Assembly (NCBI RefSeq): GCF_034702125.1
Contig: NC_085857.1
Coordinates: forward strand, 57,885,067 to 57,949,066
Origin: Engraulis encrasicolus
Taxonomy: Eukaryota; Chordata; Actinopteri; Clupeiformes; Engraulidae
Length of the DNA: 64,000 nucleotides
Reading direction: 5' to 3'
The position numbers were made by a program, and so were the translations under genes. Of this stretch, positions 50,771 through 64,000 are shown in pieces (within the stretch, counting starts at the first letter, position 1; the number at the start of each line of letters is the position of its first letter). The notes beneath the pieces were generated by a model, which had not been told where the DNA came from, ran no database searches, and worked only from the letters and a program-made list of their open reading frames with translations.

Positions 50771-51344
50771 GAACTATTTTTAGCCTATTCTGCTCTGTCA
50801 ATTACATAACTGCACCTTACAGGATATTCAACTGACATTATGTGTTGTATGGTGCTGCAACTTCCCTGTCTCCAAGACAAATGTCTCCTTTGTGGAGACC
50901 AATAAAGAAACTAAACCTAACCTAACTTATAGTAAAAAAAAAAAAAAGTATATTTGGGAAAGTGTACTGTTCTAAAACATTTGACTGGTGTATATTTCAT
51001 CAAGTACTACTGCTTTCTCCCATTTGCCAAGTTCATCTACTGTACATGGGTGTGGTTTGTGGTATGTTAGGGTCCTCTGTGCTGGTTATGTACCTGTATG
51101 GTTTCCGGTGAAAGGCCACCTCAGTAAATATGCCTTCCAGCTAAAGACATGCTATTGTCCGAGTCCTCAATGAATGACTAAAAAGGCCATGAATGAAGAG
51201 AAACCAGTTCCTCAAGAAAGACTAGATGGTTCCCAGTTTTGAACCATGTAGTAATTTGTAGACTAGTCTACAGAAATACATAACCCTTCATTAAAGCTTT
51301 AGAATAGGGTGTACACAGAACACAAATATGCCAGTTATGATACT

Positions 51345-51500
51345 GTATGCATAGACGACGTCACAGACACAAAAAGAATAGGGTATACATAGACCACGTC
51401 ACAGACACAAAAACAATATGGTATGCATAGACCACGTCACAGACAAAAACAATACGGTATGCATAGACGACGTCACAGACACAAAAACAATAATCATATC
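51345..51500. repeat. Tandem array, ~40-bp unit, four copies
   Basis: Each unit reads approximately GTATGCATAGACGACGTCAC followed by AGACACAAAAACAATA. The core CGACGTCAC resembles a cAMP-response element but lacks its first T. Confidence 0.85.
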
Positions 51501-52324
51501 ATGGACATAGCCTTCAGTGCTGGGGATGAAGCGGCCTGAGAACAGCAAGGGCCAACCTGTCACGAGGCATTAGTAATGCAAAACAAGAATACACACAGGA
51601 AATAATCTCCACTTCAGTGAAAGCAAAGATGCACGTAGCCTATGGAAGGGCATCCAAGTTATCACTGACTACAAGACGCCACGTCTGAGCTGCGAAAACA
51701 ACACACAACGACCTCAACAGCTTTTTCGCACGCTTCGAGGAACAAAACAAGACCCATCCACAGAAAACACCTCCCCCGCCACACGACCAGGCACTGTGTC
51801 TACCTGTTGATAGCGTGAGGAGGGCTCTCACCAGGATCAACCTGTGCAAAGCAACAGGCCCATTGATGGCAGGGGTGTATACCGTAGAACAGGGGGGGCC
51901 CAGTGCAGTAGACCATGGGCCCAGTATTTGGCAGAGGTCTATACAGTAAAGCAGGGGCCCCAGCCTTTGACAGAGGTTAATAAAGTAAAAGCGGACTAAG
52001 TACGGATTTACGGATGTAATTATAACACTAATAGTAGCATGATATTACTTATTTTTAACTAAGCCACATTCCAACTGGTGCAAGAGTTATGACAGAGGCG
52101 TATAGCGGTAAAGAAGAAGCATCATCACAGATTGATGCCAGTAGGAACACTGGGAGTCACATTCCAACTTGTGCATAATAATACACTTTATACAACATAC
52201 ATGAAAGATACATGTTTTAATTATATTTTAATGATGACAGATTATGTTAGATTTCCATATGTTACTTTTAGATTATGCATTGAAATACAGTATGTGGTAT
52301 ATTAGATAAGCTATAACATAGTGC

Positions 52325-52660
52325 CTTGAAAGATGCCATGTGTAATATGTTTAATAACTTATTTCCAGAATTCATGCTGCCCATTCACAAATGTTGCCAC
52401 CATCGAAGTTTTCCTAACCACTGGAAAAATGGCACTTTCTATACAGGAGAAGTGGGATCTTCTCCATCGTCCGTAATGTTGAATTTCCAGAAATATAATT
52501 TTTTAGCTGCAAAACTTTTTTTTTGGTCATAGTAGTAAATATGAGTTCAACATTTAGTTAATATTTATGAAAAGATTGAAACTGTGCCGTGTACTGCCAA
52601 ATTCAATGAGCAGCATAGTTGCAATACATACTCTGGCCTGGCCACCATCCTACACACCTT
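52325..52660. mobile_element. Family-B MITE, copy 5
   Basis: Colinear with 929-1,277 (TTATTTCCAGAATTCATG, GATCTTCTCCAT, TTCAATGAGCAGCATAGTTG). The ends have decayed. Confidence 0.75.
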
Positions 52661-52675
52661 AAAACCTTAAAAAGG

Positions 52676-53191
<516 letters not shown>

Positions 53192-53199
53192 CACCTTTG

Positions 53200-53765
53200 G
53201 CACTGCACCTTACCTGAACTACCTCAGTCCTCCACTAACAAGAACTGCCTGGATCCTGCAACACCACCCCCCCCCCCCCTCCCCCCCGCAGAAAGAACCA
53301 CATTACGCTTTCCCTTGAACTCCACTAAGTGTCTTGCACCTTCCTGCACTACCTCACTTGAACAATAAGACAATTTAACATGCTGCTTACACTTCTGCTA
53401 CTCCAATCTTACCACTTTTGTACATAACTATTATTATTATTATTTAATGTTATTATTGCTACTGTCAGTATTATTATTGTCTTATTATTGTAATGTCTTC
53501 CATCTTATTCTTATATTTCCTATCCTTCCTTGTCTACATGTTAAATGTTCAATGTTAAATGTTCATTGTATTTATTATTTTTCATTATTGTTACCAGTCC
53601 AACACAGTTACCTGTCCTGTCCTGCATTTTGTCAGTCTGTAAAATGTCAGTCCTGTGTATGTCTATGTCTTGGCATGGTATAGAGAGAGAAAAGTAATTT
53701 CCTTTTCCTTGTATGACCTGTGCATATGAAGAAAGTGACGATAAAAGCTGACTTGACTTGACTAA
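53200..53765 (+). mobile_element. LINE 3' end (UTR) remnant
   Basis: The stretch CACTACCTCACTTGAACAAT, ATTATTATTATT and CAATAAAAGC-like GACGATAAAAGCTGACTTGACTTGAC is the layout of a non-LTR 3' UTR with a short GACTT tail. No reverse transcriptase remains. Confidence 0.55.
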
Positions 53766-53798
53766 AAGAGGTGAGCCCTGATGATGTCCTCATACCAG

Positions 53799-53838
<40 letters not shown>

Positions 53839-54354
53839 CTCTGGCTCCCTCTGCAGTCTGACCAGTGTCACGACATGGACCTCAGAAACCTCTTTTAGTC
53901 AAAAAACGCCATATCTGTTTACAAACAGTAAACGGGTCAATACACACGAGAGTTCTGGCTCACATGCTTTGTCAACATCGATCTAGTGCATCAAAGTCGT
54001 ATGTATCTAATGACAGAGGTGCACAGGTCTGTACTGGGAGTGAAAAACATCCTGGGCGTTTAGGCATAGACCAACCCCTCACATAGCCCACTACTCCTCT
54101 ATGATATTATCATTTCATTTTGCCACAGTCCAGCCCACTACTCCTCTATGATATTATCATTTCATTTTGACATAGTCCAGCCCCTCACACACACACACAC
54201 ACGCACGCACGCACACACACACGGTTGGTTGATGAGAGAGGGAGCATCAGCATGGGTGCTAAGCTCCGTGTTATGGCACTCTTCAGACTGCAGGGGGCAC
54301 CAAAGGACTTACATAAGGATATGTAGCAGCCTCAGCAGGAGGGAGCATTGAGGG

Positions 54355-55560
54355 CTCTGCATACTTCACGTGCGCACTTTGTCGCGAGTGGCGCGAGAAC
54401 CATTAATGACGTCATCACTTGCGACAGACTATTCATACTTCAAAAGCGCCTTGCTCGCATTGTCGGAAGTGCCCTCTGCTGTTCATGAGAGAAACGGCAG
54501 TATTTTTCGCAACTCGCAGCGTGAGTTCTACTGATATATAAAATAGAGAGCCAAACACGGCTGCTGTAGGGCTACTGAACGTCTGACTTGTGACTTACCA
54601 CATTGAAACATATATTTTTTGTTGTAGCCTACATTGCCAGATCATTCCAAGACCATGTGAGAGCATTGTTCTGGCGGCAGAATTTATAAATAGATCGCCG
54701 AACACAACGTGCTTCTGAACAAAGTAAACAATTGTTTCACTGAACAACATTTAAGAGAGAAGATAAAATAACTCTCTATGACATTTATTATCCTCAAAAT
54801 GATGCAGGATCCATTCTGTAGTAGCCTACAGTAGTTGTAGCCTCTCTTCGCAACTCCTGCTTTGTCTGCCTACCTGCATGGTCGCTGGTGGCGCACGACA
54901 AGTTAGAAAAATCCTCGTGTGCACGACGTTGCGACATGCGCCGAATTTTGAGCTTACGACGGGGGGCCGTGTCGAAATTTTAGGTCACGTGACAGCGCGC
55001 GCCATCGTCGTGAGTGAAGTATGAAGGAGACTAGCGCCACTCACGACAAGTATGAATCCCCCTTTAGGGGGCCGGTTACATATGCAGGTGCATGACGAAT
55101 GCCGTTTTGCCATGACATGAAAACAAAAGATATGTTATTTATACCATATATCATGCAGGGAAATACAGTAAGTATTATATTATATAAAAGTTATTTAGAA
55201 TAACAGGCGACTATAAGTCACTTATAAAGTATTAGTTATAATTAGTTAATAATTAACTCATAATGAACAAGACATTTAAAGATGTTTGCAAATGATTAAG
55301 GAATAATATTTAAAAACTATTATAAATGATTTATAAAGCTGCTTACATTAGTAAATTATCTCTTAATGTCTACAAACTATTTACAAAGCATCTACAAACT
55401 ATTTACAAAGCTTTTTGCGCCATTTGTAAATGTCTTGTTCATTATGAGTTCATTATTAACTAAGTGTTACTAATACTTCATAGGTGATTTATAGTCACCT
55501 GTTATTCTATTCTATTCTATTTTAAAGTGTTACCAAAAGTTATAATAAATTAAATTGTTC
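54355..55560. mobile_element. Two MITE-like elements
   Basis: 54,355-55,075 has GCATACTTCACGTGCGCAC and GTCGCGAGTGGCGC at the left and inverse-like GGCGCCACTCACGACAAGTATG-type sequence (split) at the right. 55,190-55,520 has long inverted arms (GAATAACAGGCGACTATAAG versus TATAGTCACCTGTTATTC). Neither contains a gene. Confidence 0.6.
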
Positions 55561-56702
55561 TATATTAGAATCAAATTTAAAGTTATGATGTAATGTCATA
55601 AGGGCTGAGGTCCAGGTCATGACACTGTTCAGACATTAGGGGGCGGTGTAGTAGTAGATTTACAGCTGCATAAGGTCATCAGGTACATTTCAACTGCAGA
55701 GCAAAGTGATGGCCTTATTCGAGATACGGCAACGGCACCAAAAGATAATGCAAAAAATGAAAAAAGAAAAAAAATATATAACAAATAGCGAACCTAACTA
55801 CATCATAACAGCAATAAGTAGCCATATGGAATTTTGGTCTGAATAGGCAAATTAATTACAGTATTATTGCAAGTAGTGCATGTGCGCTGTTTTGTGCACA
55901 TTCTGTAGATTACTCTGTATGCTAAACTTGAGCTAAATTCACTCACACCGGGGCAATACAGATGAATAACCCAGGCATGTACCCCTGTAAAATAGGTTTA
56001 GCGACGCCCTTGTTGCTTATCCCTGTTGATGCTTTTCTGCCACGCGCCCATGAACTGGTTGGCCAACAGTTTACTCACGTGTGTATAGACCCCTTTACTA
56101 TTTGTAAACAGATATGACATTTTTTGGCTGCGTGCACATCCTTGGAGCAGAAACGACCATGCGCCATTCATTTACAGAAAATAGCCAGATGTTTTTACGA
56201 AATAAGAAAATGGATGGTCACGCAAACTTCAGATATGCAGTGGGCACCACAGACACAGGCATTCCTGATGATGTCCTCATTCCAGTCACTGTGTTTAATG
56301 TCATGTAACAACAAACATTTCCTATGCTTCTGGAACAGCTTCTTCCCTCTCAAAATAGCATATGTCCTTTTCGGAATCTCTATTTTTTTTATTAAAGTAC
56401 ACGTTTCAGGACGGCAGGGCTTCTCTCTTTAAGGTCTGCACTGTCTGTTTGTGTGTGTGTGTTCACAACCAGTTTTACATACAGCCTCCCCACTCCCTAT
56501 TTTACCCATGCCTGCAGTTCACTTAGGGGCCGCTGTCGAGAGAGTAGTGCAGCCCATTAATTCTGAATGGAGTCTGCACTCTGCACCCCTCCGTTGGCGC
56601 CCCTAGAGTGCAGTACCACCCGGAAGAGTGGAGTCTGTCATAATACCCTGAGTCAACGATGCGCACGCATTCAGTGTGACGTGAATTCTGAATGGGTCAA
56701 TA

Positions 56703-57118
56703 GTAGAGATGCACCAGATCCTGATTTTTCGGATCCTGCCGGATACCGGATCCACTGCTTAAGATCCTGCCGGATCCGGAACCGGATACCGGATCCTACA
56801 AAAGGGTTGAAACATATAGTCTACTCGCACACGTGGGCCCTTTTTATTACGTTGACTCAAACTATATTGTAGACTCATTGGCTTATTGCCACACTGCCTG
56901 CAACGGCCGCTTCCAAAGGGCTTTCACTCCATGTAGTGATTGGGGTTGTGAAAGACTGAATGAAAAACCTAGGCTAGAGATGCACCAAACCCAGATTTTT
57001 AGGTAACATGCCGGATACCGGATCCACTGCTTAAGATCCTGCTGGACCCGGATCCTGTGAAAAACCCGATTATCCTGCCGGATCCGGAACCGGAACCGAA
57101 TCCGGTGCATCTCTGCTC
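56703..57118. mobile_element. hAT-type MITE (AGAGATGCACC ends)
   Basis: Inverted ends are AGAGATGCACC and GGTGCATCTCT. The flanks GTCAATAG and CTCAATAG match at 7 of 8 positions. CCGGATCCGGAACCGG-type palindromic motifs occur in both arms. Confidence 0.8.
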
Positions 57119-57927
57119 AATAGGCGTGTTGTCTCACACCCCATACACAAGTTTGCAATGCTCCCCACTTAAGCTCCTCCTCTCCCACCTATCCCCCACA
57201 CCTCACACTTGGTGTGTTAGTAGATCAAACTAGTGCAAGCTCGCCTCATGCATATTTGTGGCCGACTTTAGATGCGCTGTGTTTAATACCACCCACATCG
57301 TGGCAAGTTCTCGCTCATGTGCTTTGTCAACATCGATCTAGTGCATTAAAGTAGTATGCATCTAATGACAGAGGTGCACAGGTCTGTACTGCTCTAAGAC
57401 AAAGTGCAGTAGTCCTGTAACTACTTTAGTCAAAACTGAGTTTAGACTGACAAAGGTCTTCATTACATCTCCTTTATCTTGTGACAAATCCTCATGGTCC
57501 AAATGTGTCCCGTTTTTCAAAATATTGCTTGGTCAAATTTTCAGTAACTACAATATCCAACCTAATACCAAATCTTCAGTTACTGCACTTTGCCCTTGTT
57601 TGGGTAGTATTCTTGCACATGTATTTTACCTACCTTTCAGCATTTTCTGAGCAATTAGCTTACAATAGCTTTTAATATCTTCACCACTGCACTGTGGATT
57701 TTGTGTGATATGACTTAGTGATGTTTTTGGCCCTTTTACTGTATATTCTGTCACCAACTACTAGTTGTTTTCCTTGATCATCCTCTTCAATGTCCGTTGC
57801 TCCATACACCACTAGTTTCTCTGATCAACAGCATGTTCCAAAAAATTGTTGTTCTCGCTGTGCTCAGGGTTGGTAGGACAGATCTGTTTGACGCGCTTTC
57901 TTATCTCATCTACAATTCACTGAGGAC

Positions 57928-58206
57928 CAGGACCGGCTCTAGTGAACTTGGTGCGCTAGGCGAGCACCCCCTTCCCTTTTTGTGCATTTAGACATTGTGA
58001 TCTGCAAACATAGCCCCATGCATCTGATCGAAAACAGCTAACCTGTGCCAAGTCCATGCATTATCATTATCAATGTGTTAAGTGTAAAGAGTTTTGACAT
58101 TCGTTTGACACTAACTCTGTGGGACATTTTGGGCATTTCTGGTGCCCCCAAGACATTTGGCGCCCTAGGCAACTGCCTGGTGTGCCTATGCCTAGCGCCA
58201 GCCCTG
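57928..58206. mobile_element. hAT-type MITE with exact 8-bp duplication
   Basis: Ends are CAGGACCGGCTCTAG and CTAGCGCCAGCCCTG. CTGAGGAC is duplicated exactly (57,920-57,927 and 58,207-58,214). Confidence 0.85.
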
Positions 58207-58812
58207 CTGAGGACCAAAATCAAAATTTGGAATGAAGTCACGGGCCAAACTCCCCAATATTTATTTTTTAAAATTTCAAGTTTCAAGTAAAAAAACTAGT
58301 CAAGTAAAAATCATCTGATTACTACACATAGTACTTTCAAACTAGAATTTAAAACTAGAAATTAGACTACTTATACTTTTTTTTTACTTGTTTCAAGCAA
58401 ATATTTTTTACTTAAATTAATATTGACTAGATTTTTTTTTACTTGAAAATTGAAAAATAAGCTTGCTACGATATATATTTTTTGCAGTTTACTCACATTT
58501 AAATTGGTTTTCTTTATAGTTTATAGTGATACTGTCCCATTTTTGGAAATATGCTTATGTTACACCTCTCCTTCAGTTAAATGATTGAGTTTGACCATTC
58601 TCCTGTACTTCATGTCATTCTCTGAGTATGGCTGTGCAAATTTTACCTCCAAGCTAGCAATTAACATGGAATTCTATGATACCATCTGGCGGCTACGTGA
58701 TCTCATAGGACTCAATGTTAATGTTGCATATGAGTGTGAGCTGTTTCACTGGCCTGGGCCCACTCATATTCCTGTGACACACCAAATTTCGTGATCATTT
58801 CTCATTACGCTA

Positions 58813-60412
58813 CAGTGAGTCCAATATGTATTTGATCCCTTGCTGATTTTGTTGGTTTGCCTACTAAAAAAGACATGATCAGTCAATAAATATTATGATA
58901 ATATGTATTCTAATATGGAGAGACAAAATTTCAAAAAGAAAATCCAGAAATTCACTGAAGAAAATATATATTAATTTATTTCCATTTCATCGAGCAAAAT
59001 AAATATTTGATCCCCTGCCAACTAATTACAGTTCCGGGCCCACAGACCAGATAGGCACTTCCGATCAACTTAATTAAAGACACCTGTACATACTAACATG
59101 CATAAAAGACACATTGAATCAGCAGAATCAGTCCATAGTATGAGTGAATCAGTCACACTCCAACCTCACCAGCATGGGAAAGACCAAAGAGTGGTCAAAT
59201 GATATCTGGGACACGATTTTAGACCTGAACAAAGATTGAATGGGCCGCAAAGCCACAAGAAAGAGACTGGGTATTAATGACCCAGCTGTTGATGCATTTC
59301 TTCCAAAATGTGAGGAATACAAAATGACTATCCATCAGCCTGTCAGGGGTTCTATACAAGATTTGACCTTTTGTAGGGATTTGATAGTCATGAGAACAGA
59401 AAGAAATCACCCCAGAGCTGTACGGGATGAACTAGGCAATGATATCAAAGCTACTGGGACCAAAATCACTGATAAAAACTACTGGTAGCACTTAATGCCA
59501 CAGAGGTTTAAAATCCTGTAGTGCACACATGGTAACTCTACTTCAGAAGGAACCTGTGCATTCCCACTTGAGGTTTGCCAACGGACATCAGACTGGTTTA
59601 GGGTATGATAAGGAGGTGCTGTAGTCAGATGAAACCAAAATCAAGCTGTTTGGCATTATCACAATTCAATGTGTTTTGAGAAAGAGTACTGCTGTCTATG
59701 ATCCCAAGAACACCCTGCTCACCATCATGCATGAAAGTGGTATTATTATGGTTTGAGGGTGTTTGTCTGGCCAAGGCACAGGACAACTTCACATCGTCAA
59801 CGAATGGATGGAGGGAGACATGTAATGTGCAATCCTGAGTGCAAACGTCCTTCCCTCCACCACTACACTGAAGGGTGGGTCATTTTTGTATCTCCCAACA
59901 TGACAATAATACAAAACATACAGTCAAAGCAATGAAGGAGTGGCTCAATAAGAAGCATATTAAAGTCGTGAAGTGGCCTAGACAGTCTCCAAATATTAAC
60001 CCTATAGTAATTCTATAGAGAGAACTGAACCTCCCATTTACCAAGCTACAGCCACAAACTATTAATGTTTTAGAGATAATGTGCAAAGAAAAATGGGCAA
60101 AAATATTTTCTACTATATGCACAAACATTGTCATCAACTAAAAGAAGCATCTGACCTCAGTGCTAGACAACTAGGACTTTGCCACAAAGCACTTTATCTT
60201 CTTTAGCTAAAGGGGTCGAATACTTATTGGCCTAAATTAAATACAAATAAATTAAAATATATTATTTTAAGTTATTCTCTGGAATTTCTTTTGGATATTC
60301 TGTCTCTCCATGTTTGAATACATATTATCATAAATTTATAGACTGATCATGTCTTTATTAGTGGGCAAACCGGCAAAATCAGCAAGGGATCAAATACATA
60401 TTGGACTCACTG
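58813..60412 (+). mobile_element. Tc1-like transposon, defective
   Basis: TA lies on both sides of ~150-bp inverted ends (CAGTGAGTCCAATATGTATT and its inverse). Length 1,600 bp, the usual Tc1 size. Confidence 0.92.
59174..60207 (+). pseudogene. Tc1 transposase pseudogene
   Basis: ATG at 59,174 opens MGKTKEWSNDIWDTILDLNK and meets TGA at 59,237-59,239. The frame then continues as the paired-type DNA-binding region (GRKATRKRLGINDP). Later pieces DETKIKLFG, LSGQGTGQLH and the degraded region that should hold the remaining DDE acids lie in shifting frames with many stops. It cannot make transposase. Confidence 0.9.
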
Positions 60413-61044
60413 TATATATTGATGTGTGTGGGCCAACATTCAAGATGATCTCATGGGCCAAATCAAATGACTCCGCAGGCCAAAGTTTGACATACCTGGT
60501 TTATACTATTTGACAAGGAATACATTCTTTATTGTTTACACCCAGGCCAAAAAGTAGAGCATGCAGAGGTATTTGATATTTGAAAAAAAACAACAACTTT
60601 AAATTCAACTACTGGTCAACAAGAAACAACAGTCACCTTTTCCAATACATCTGCACTCCTGAAAAAGGTTCTGTGTGTTAAATGCTAAATAACTGTTAAC
60701 AATTGACGCTGACATCATGGATATGACATATCTGTGTTCTAACAGTGTCATAACGCAGTGTCATAACGCAGTAACAGTCATTTACGTGTCATAAACATTA
60801 TGTCAATGTCATAAACATTGTATGATTGTTGCCATTAATAATATAAATGACATTCAGTTATGGTAAAGACAGTCCAAACAATGTCAACTTTTCACAACCA
60901 TTCTCTGGCGATCACTTTCTACACTGAGGGAAAAGTCAGCACAGACACTAAAGGCACAGGTGAATCGACATTATTTTATTCATAAAATGCTCTTACAGTT
61001 CTGCAAATAACTTACAAAGCAACGCCACCACTGCCTCGTCCTCT

Positions 61045-61585
<541 letters not shown>

Positions 61586-61690
61586 AAAGAAAGAAAAAAG
61601 GAAAGAAAGAAATGTAAAACTCCAAACAAAAACATGACTGAAACTAAACAATTCCAGATTGTTCCTCATCAGCTAAGGATCCACATAAGA

Positions 61691-61998
61691 CAGGGGTGGG
61701 AAACAGTTTTCATTTAGGGGCCACTTCAAAGTCCTCTTTGGGCCGTACTATGAACACAAACCAGGAAAAAAGGTAGTTTTGGCCTATATTGAATGTGGAA
61801 ACCTTTAAAACAGACCCAACCTTCCCTAGGTCCCCTGATATATAACTTTATTGTATTGCAAATATAATTTCCAACATTTCTTTAAAAACATGTCATATTT
61901 CATGTGAAACTGCATAACATTGGACATGTCGGGGGCCGGATACGACAGCCTCACGGGCCGTAAACGGCCCCCGGACCATAATGTTTCCCACCACTGAT
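61691..61998. mobile_element. hAT-like MITE (CAGGGGTGGGAAAC ends)
   Basis: Left end CAGGGGTGGGAAAC and right end GTTTCCCACCACTG are nearly perfect inverses. TTTAGGGGCC and CGGGCCGTAAACGGCCCCCG lie inside. I did not find a matching 8-bp duplication. Confidence 0.65.
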
Positions 61999-62344
61999 GG
62001 TAAATGGTTGACAATTGTGACTGGCTGTGAGCCAAATGGCTCCTGTTGATTGGTTGAACACATATGGCTGAGGATTGCCATTGGCTGATAGTAAAATGGC
62101 TCATCATGTTGACTGATATGGCGGAGGCTTCTCGTTGGCTGATAGTAAATGGCTATTGATTCTGATTGGCTGACAATATATGGCCACAATCTGTCATTGG
62201 CTGAGAGTGAATGTATTTTGATCCTGATTTGCTGGCTACATATGGCTATGCTCCTAACTGGTCCTTGGTAGTTCCAGGTGCACGGCGGTGGCCAATTACC
62301 TTGACTTTTAGAGTGTGTGAGTGTGTGTGTGTGTGTTAGTGCTG

Positions 62345-62380
62345 CTAGACCACAAATGAAGACTTCTGCTTGAACTCCCC
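62345..62380 (-). CDS. Candidate terminal exon of a gene entering from the right
   Basis: An acceptor (CTCTCTTTCAG) precedes GEFKQKSSFVV and TAG at 62,345-62,347. The polypyrimidine tract is provided by a (CT)n microsatellite, so the acceptor may be fortuitous. The phase fits the acidic micro-exon at 63,056-63,075. No family recognised. Confidence 0.35.
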   Translation of the reverse strand, partial: GEFKQKSSFVV

Positions 62381-62382
62381 CT

Positions 62383-62436
<54 letters not shown>

Positions 62437-62530
62437 GAGAGACAGAGAGACAGAGAGAGAGAGACAGAGAGACAGAGAGAGAGACACAGACACAGACAGA
62501 CACACACGCGCACACACACACACACACATT
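62381..62530. repeat. (GA)n/(CA)n compound microsatellite
   Basis: GA units with periodic GACA variants, followed by CA. Confidence 0.97.
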
Positions 62531-62960
62531 AATTTCCTTCTGATAAAGGCATATTGTCCACACAATGTCATTTTGGACATGTAATGTTACAAGGCCTGAG
62601 CCATCAAAATCGAATGAGAATTATTTGACTACAGTTCCTTAATTTAATCAAACTTTCTTTCAATCAAACAGACTTTTTTCATTATCAGGTTTCTTGCAGG
62701 ATTCAGTAGGTAACATTTTAGATCTTTTTTTAGCCCTTTTAAGACAACTGTGAGCTAAATTTTAAACCAGCCCTGGCTGGGCATTACCAATATTAATGAA
62801 CACCCTGATCATGCACAGTTATCAAACATTTTAGCCTTTGTACAGAACATAACGGACAGCAATGCACTTTGAAGTGTAATGAATAGCCTAATGCATGGGG
62901 ATACATGAAGATATAATGGCAAGATTAATAGGCTACTCGGAAATTCCACCAAAGGCGCTG

Positions 62961-62961
<1 letters not shown>

Positions 62962-63052
<91 letters not shown>
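62962..63052. repeat. (GT)n microsatellite
   Basis: About 90 bp of GT, ending 3 bp from a candidate splice donor. Confidence 0.97.
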
Positions 63053-63055
<3 letters not shown>

Positions 63056-63075
63056 CTCCTCGTCATCTCCGTTGT
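63056..63075 (-). CDS. Candidate 20-bp micro-exon (acidic)
   Basis: It is bounded by CCAACATCAG and GTAAC. It would encode (x)NGDDEE and join in frame to GEFKQKSSFVV-stop at 62,380. The size and the microsatellite next to the donor make it uncertain. Confidence 0.35.
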
Positions 63076-63671
63076 CTGATGTTGGACGATACACAGCTGA
63101 GTTTGTCGGCCCACTGTCGAACAATACACGCACACGCACACACACACAATTACTACAACACTGTCAACAATAAACACTGTTTACAACAGATACCGCTCTC
63201 TCTCACAACACACATACACACATATTGTTTGTATTTAAGTTCAAGAAAAAGCTTAATAACTCAGTTTCTATTTGCTTGATATACGTCCATGCAGGGCCGC
63301 TGACAGGTTTGGCTGGGCCCAGGACAAAGTCATCTGATAGGGCCCCCCACCCAATACATACAATGTAGTGAGAACCCAATTATGGGCCCCCCATGTCCTT
63401 GGGCCCGGGACAACTGACCCTTTGTCCCCCCTTGTCGGCTTCCCTGCTTCCATGTAGAAAGCTATACACTCATCTTGCTTTAGCACCTCATCTTCTGAGG
63501 TTAGACGTACACCATCATGATAAAGAAAAAAAACACTATATAAAATCTGTGGCTAGTGGAATACCTGAATGGCTAGTGGATCGGAGAAACCACTAGCCAC
63601 AGTGGCAGGTGGGTGAAAAAGTTTATGTCAAGCCCTGATACACACGCACACGCCCGCACACACTGACTTAC

Positions 63672-63696
63672 CCTCCAGATACTCTCTCCTTCATCT
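63672..63696 (-). CDS. Candidate 25-bp micro-exon
   Basis: It has excellent signals on both sides (TTCTTCTTACAG and GTAAGTC). The two stop-free phases read DEGESIWR or MKERVSG. Neither phase joins in frame to the 63,056-63,075 and 62,345-62,380 segments as one chain, so the transcript structure is unresolved. Confidence 0.4.
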
Positions 63697-63915
63697 CTGT
63701 AAGAAGAAAAGAGGGAAAAAGGTTTAAAAGTTATACTCTTGGGTTTGGGTTTCAATGTTACAGTGGGAAAAAGTTAAAAAGTTACACTCTTGGCTTTGGG
63801 TTTAAAACTTAAAATCTCCAGGGTGTGTGTTTAAGAGGTACACTTTATGTGTCTGTATGAGTGCATTGCAGCCTTGCTTGCGTGTGTGTGTGTGCATGTG
63901 TGTATAGTATCTTAC

Positions 63916-63945
63916 TGATAGGTATCCTTTGCTATGAGTGAACCA

Positions 63946-63983
<38 letters not shown>

Positions 63984-64000
63984 TATCTTACTGGTGAGGT
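63916..64000 (-). CDS. Candidate paired exon ends at the window edge
   Basis: Two segments share the donor-proximal sequence CA|GTAAGATACTA: one ends at 63,916 (ACCTATCA) and one at 63,992 (ACCTCACCA, running off the window). Each is followed by a short GT/CA tract. They look like a duplicated exon end. Confidence 0.3.

Noticed and set aside
53764..53902. A possible exon ending DLRNLF-stop after an acceptor at 53,858-53,859
   Set aside because: The acceptor sits beside a GT microsatellite. Part of the surrounding sequence recurs near 56,260, there is no partner exon, and the segment abuts a LINE 3' end.

Overview
The window is vertebrate nuclear DNA, almost certainly from a teleost fish. The evidence is GT-AG introns, very dense (CA)n/(CT)n microsatellites, tRNA-derived SINEs, an L2-type LINE, Tc1/mariner, hAT and piggyBac-like elements, a solo LTR and hundreds of base pairs of nested MITEs. 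I could not identify the species. Most bases are repeats. Coding content is small, lies on the minus strand and is split into exons.

Main gene (10,910-24,658, minus): a mucin-like, SEA-domain surface protein that I could assemble end to end. Eight exons with consensus splice sites and matching phases give one open frame of 5,640 nt (1,879 codons plus stop). It encodes a signal peptide, a ~1,600-residue Thr/Pro array, an Asn-Thr-Thr-rich stretch, two tandem SEA modules and a hydrophobic C-terminus with no cytoplasmic tail, which suggests a GPI-type anchor. A second, near-identical signal-peptide exon with its 5' flank lies at 1,474-1,531 on the same strand. A tandem paralogue therefore begins there and continues off the left edge.

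25-34 kb is transposon territory. It is dominated by a 5.9-kb element (27,904-33,808) with ~1.1-kb inverted ends and remnants of LINE reverse transcriptase inside.

34.8-43.3 kb holds two decayed minus-strand genes. One is an integrase-core pseudogene broken by two MITEs (34,800-36,082). The other is a six-exon gene ending in a RING-like Cys cluster (38,861-43,236), disabled by one nonsense codon and by a 1,465-bp hAT insertion in exon 4.

43-62 kb is a further mixture of fold-back elements, a solo LTR (47,996-49,319), hAT elements and a dead Tc1 transposon (58,813-60,412). The last 2 kb contains small splice-bounded minus-strand segments that may be the 3' end of another gene entering from the right.
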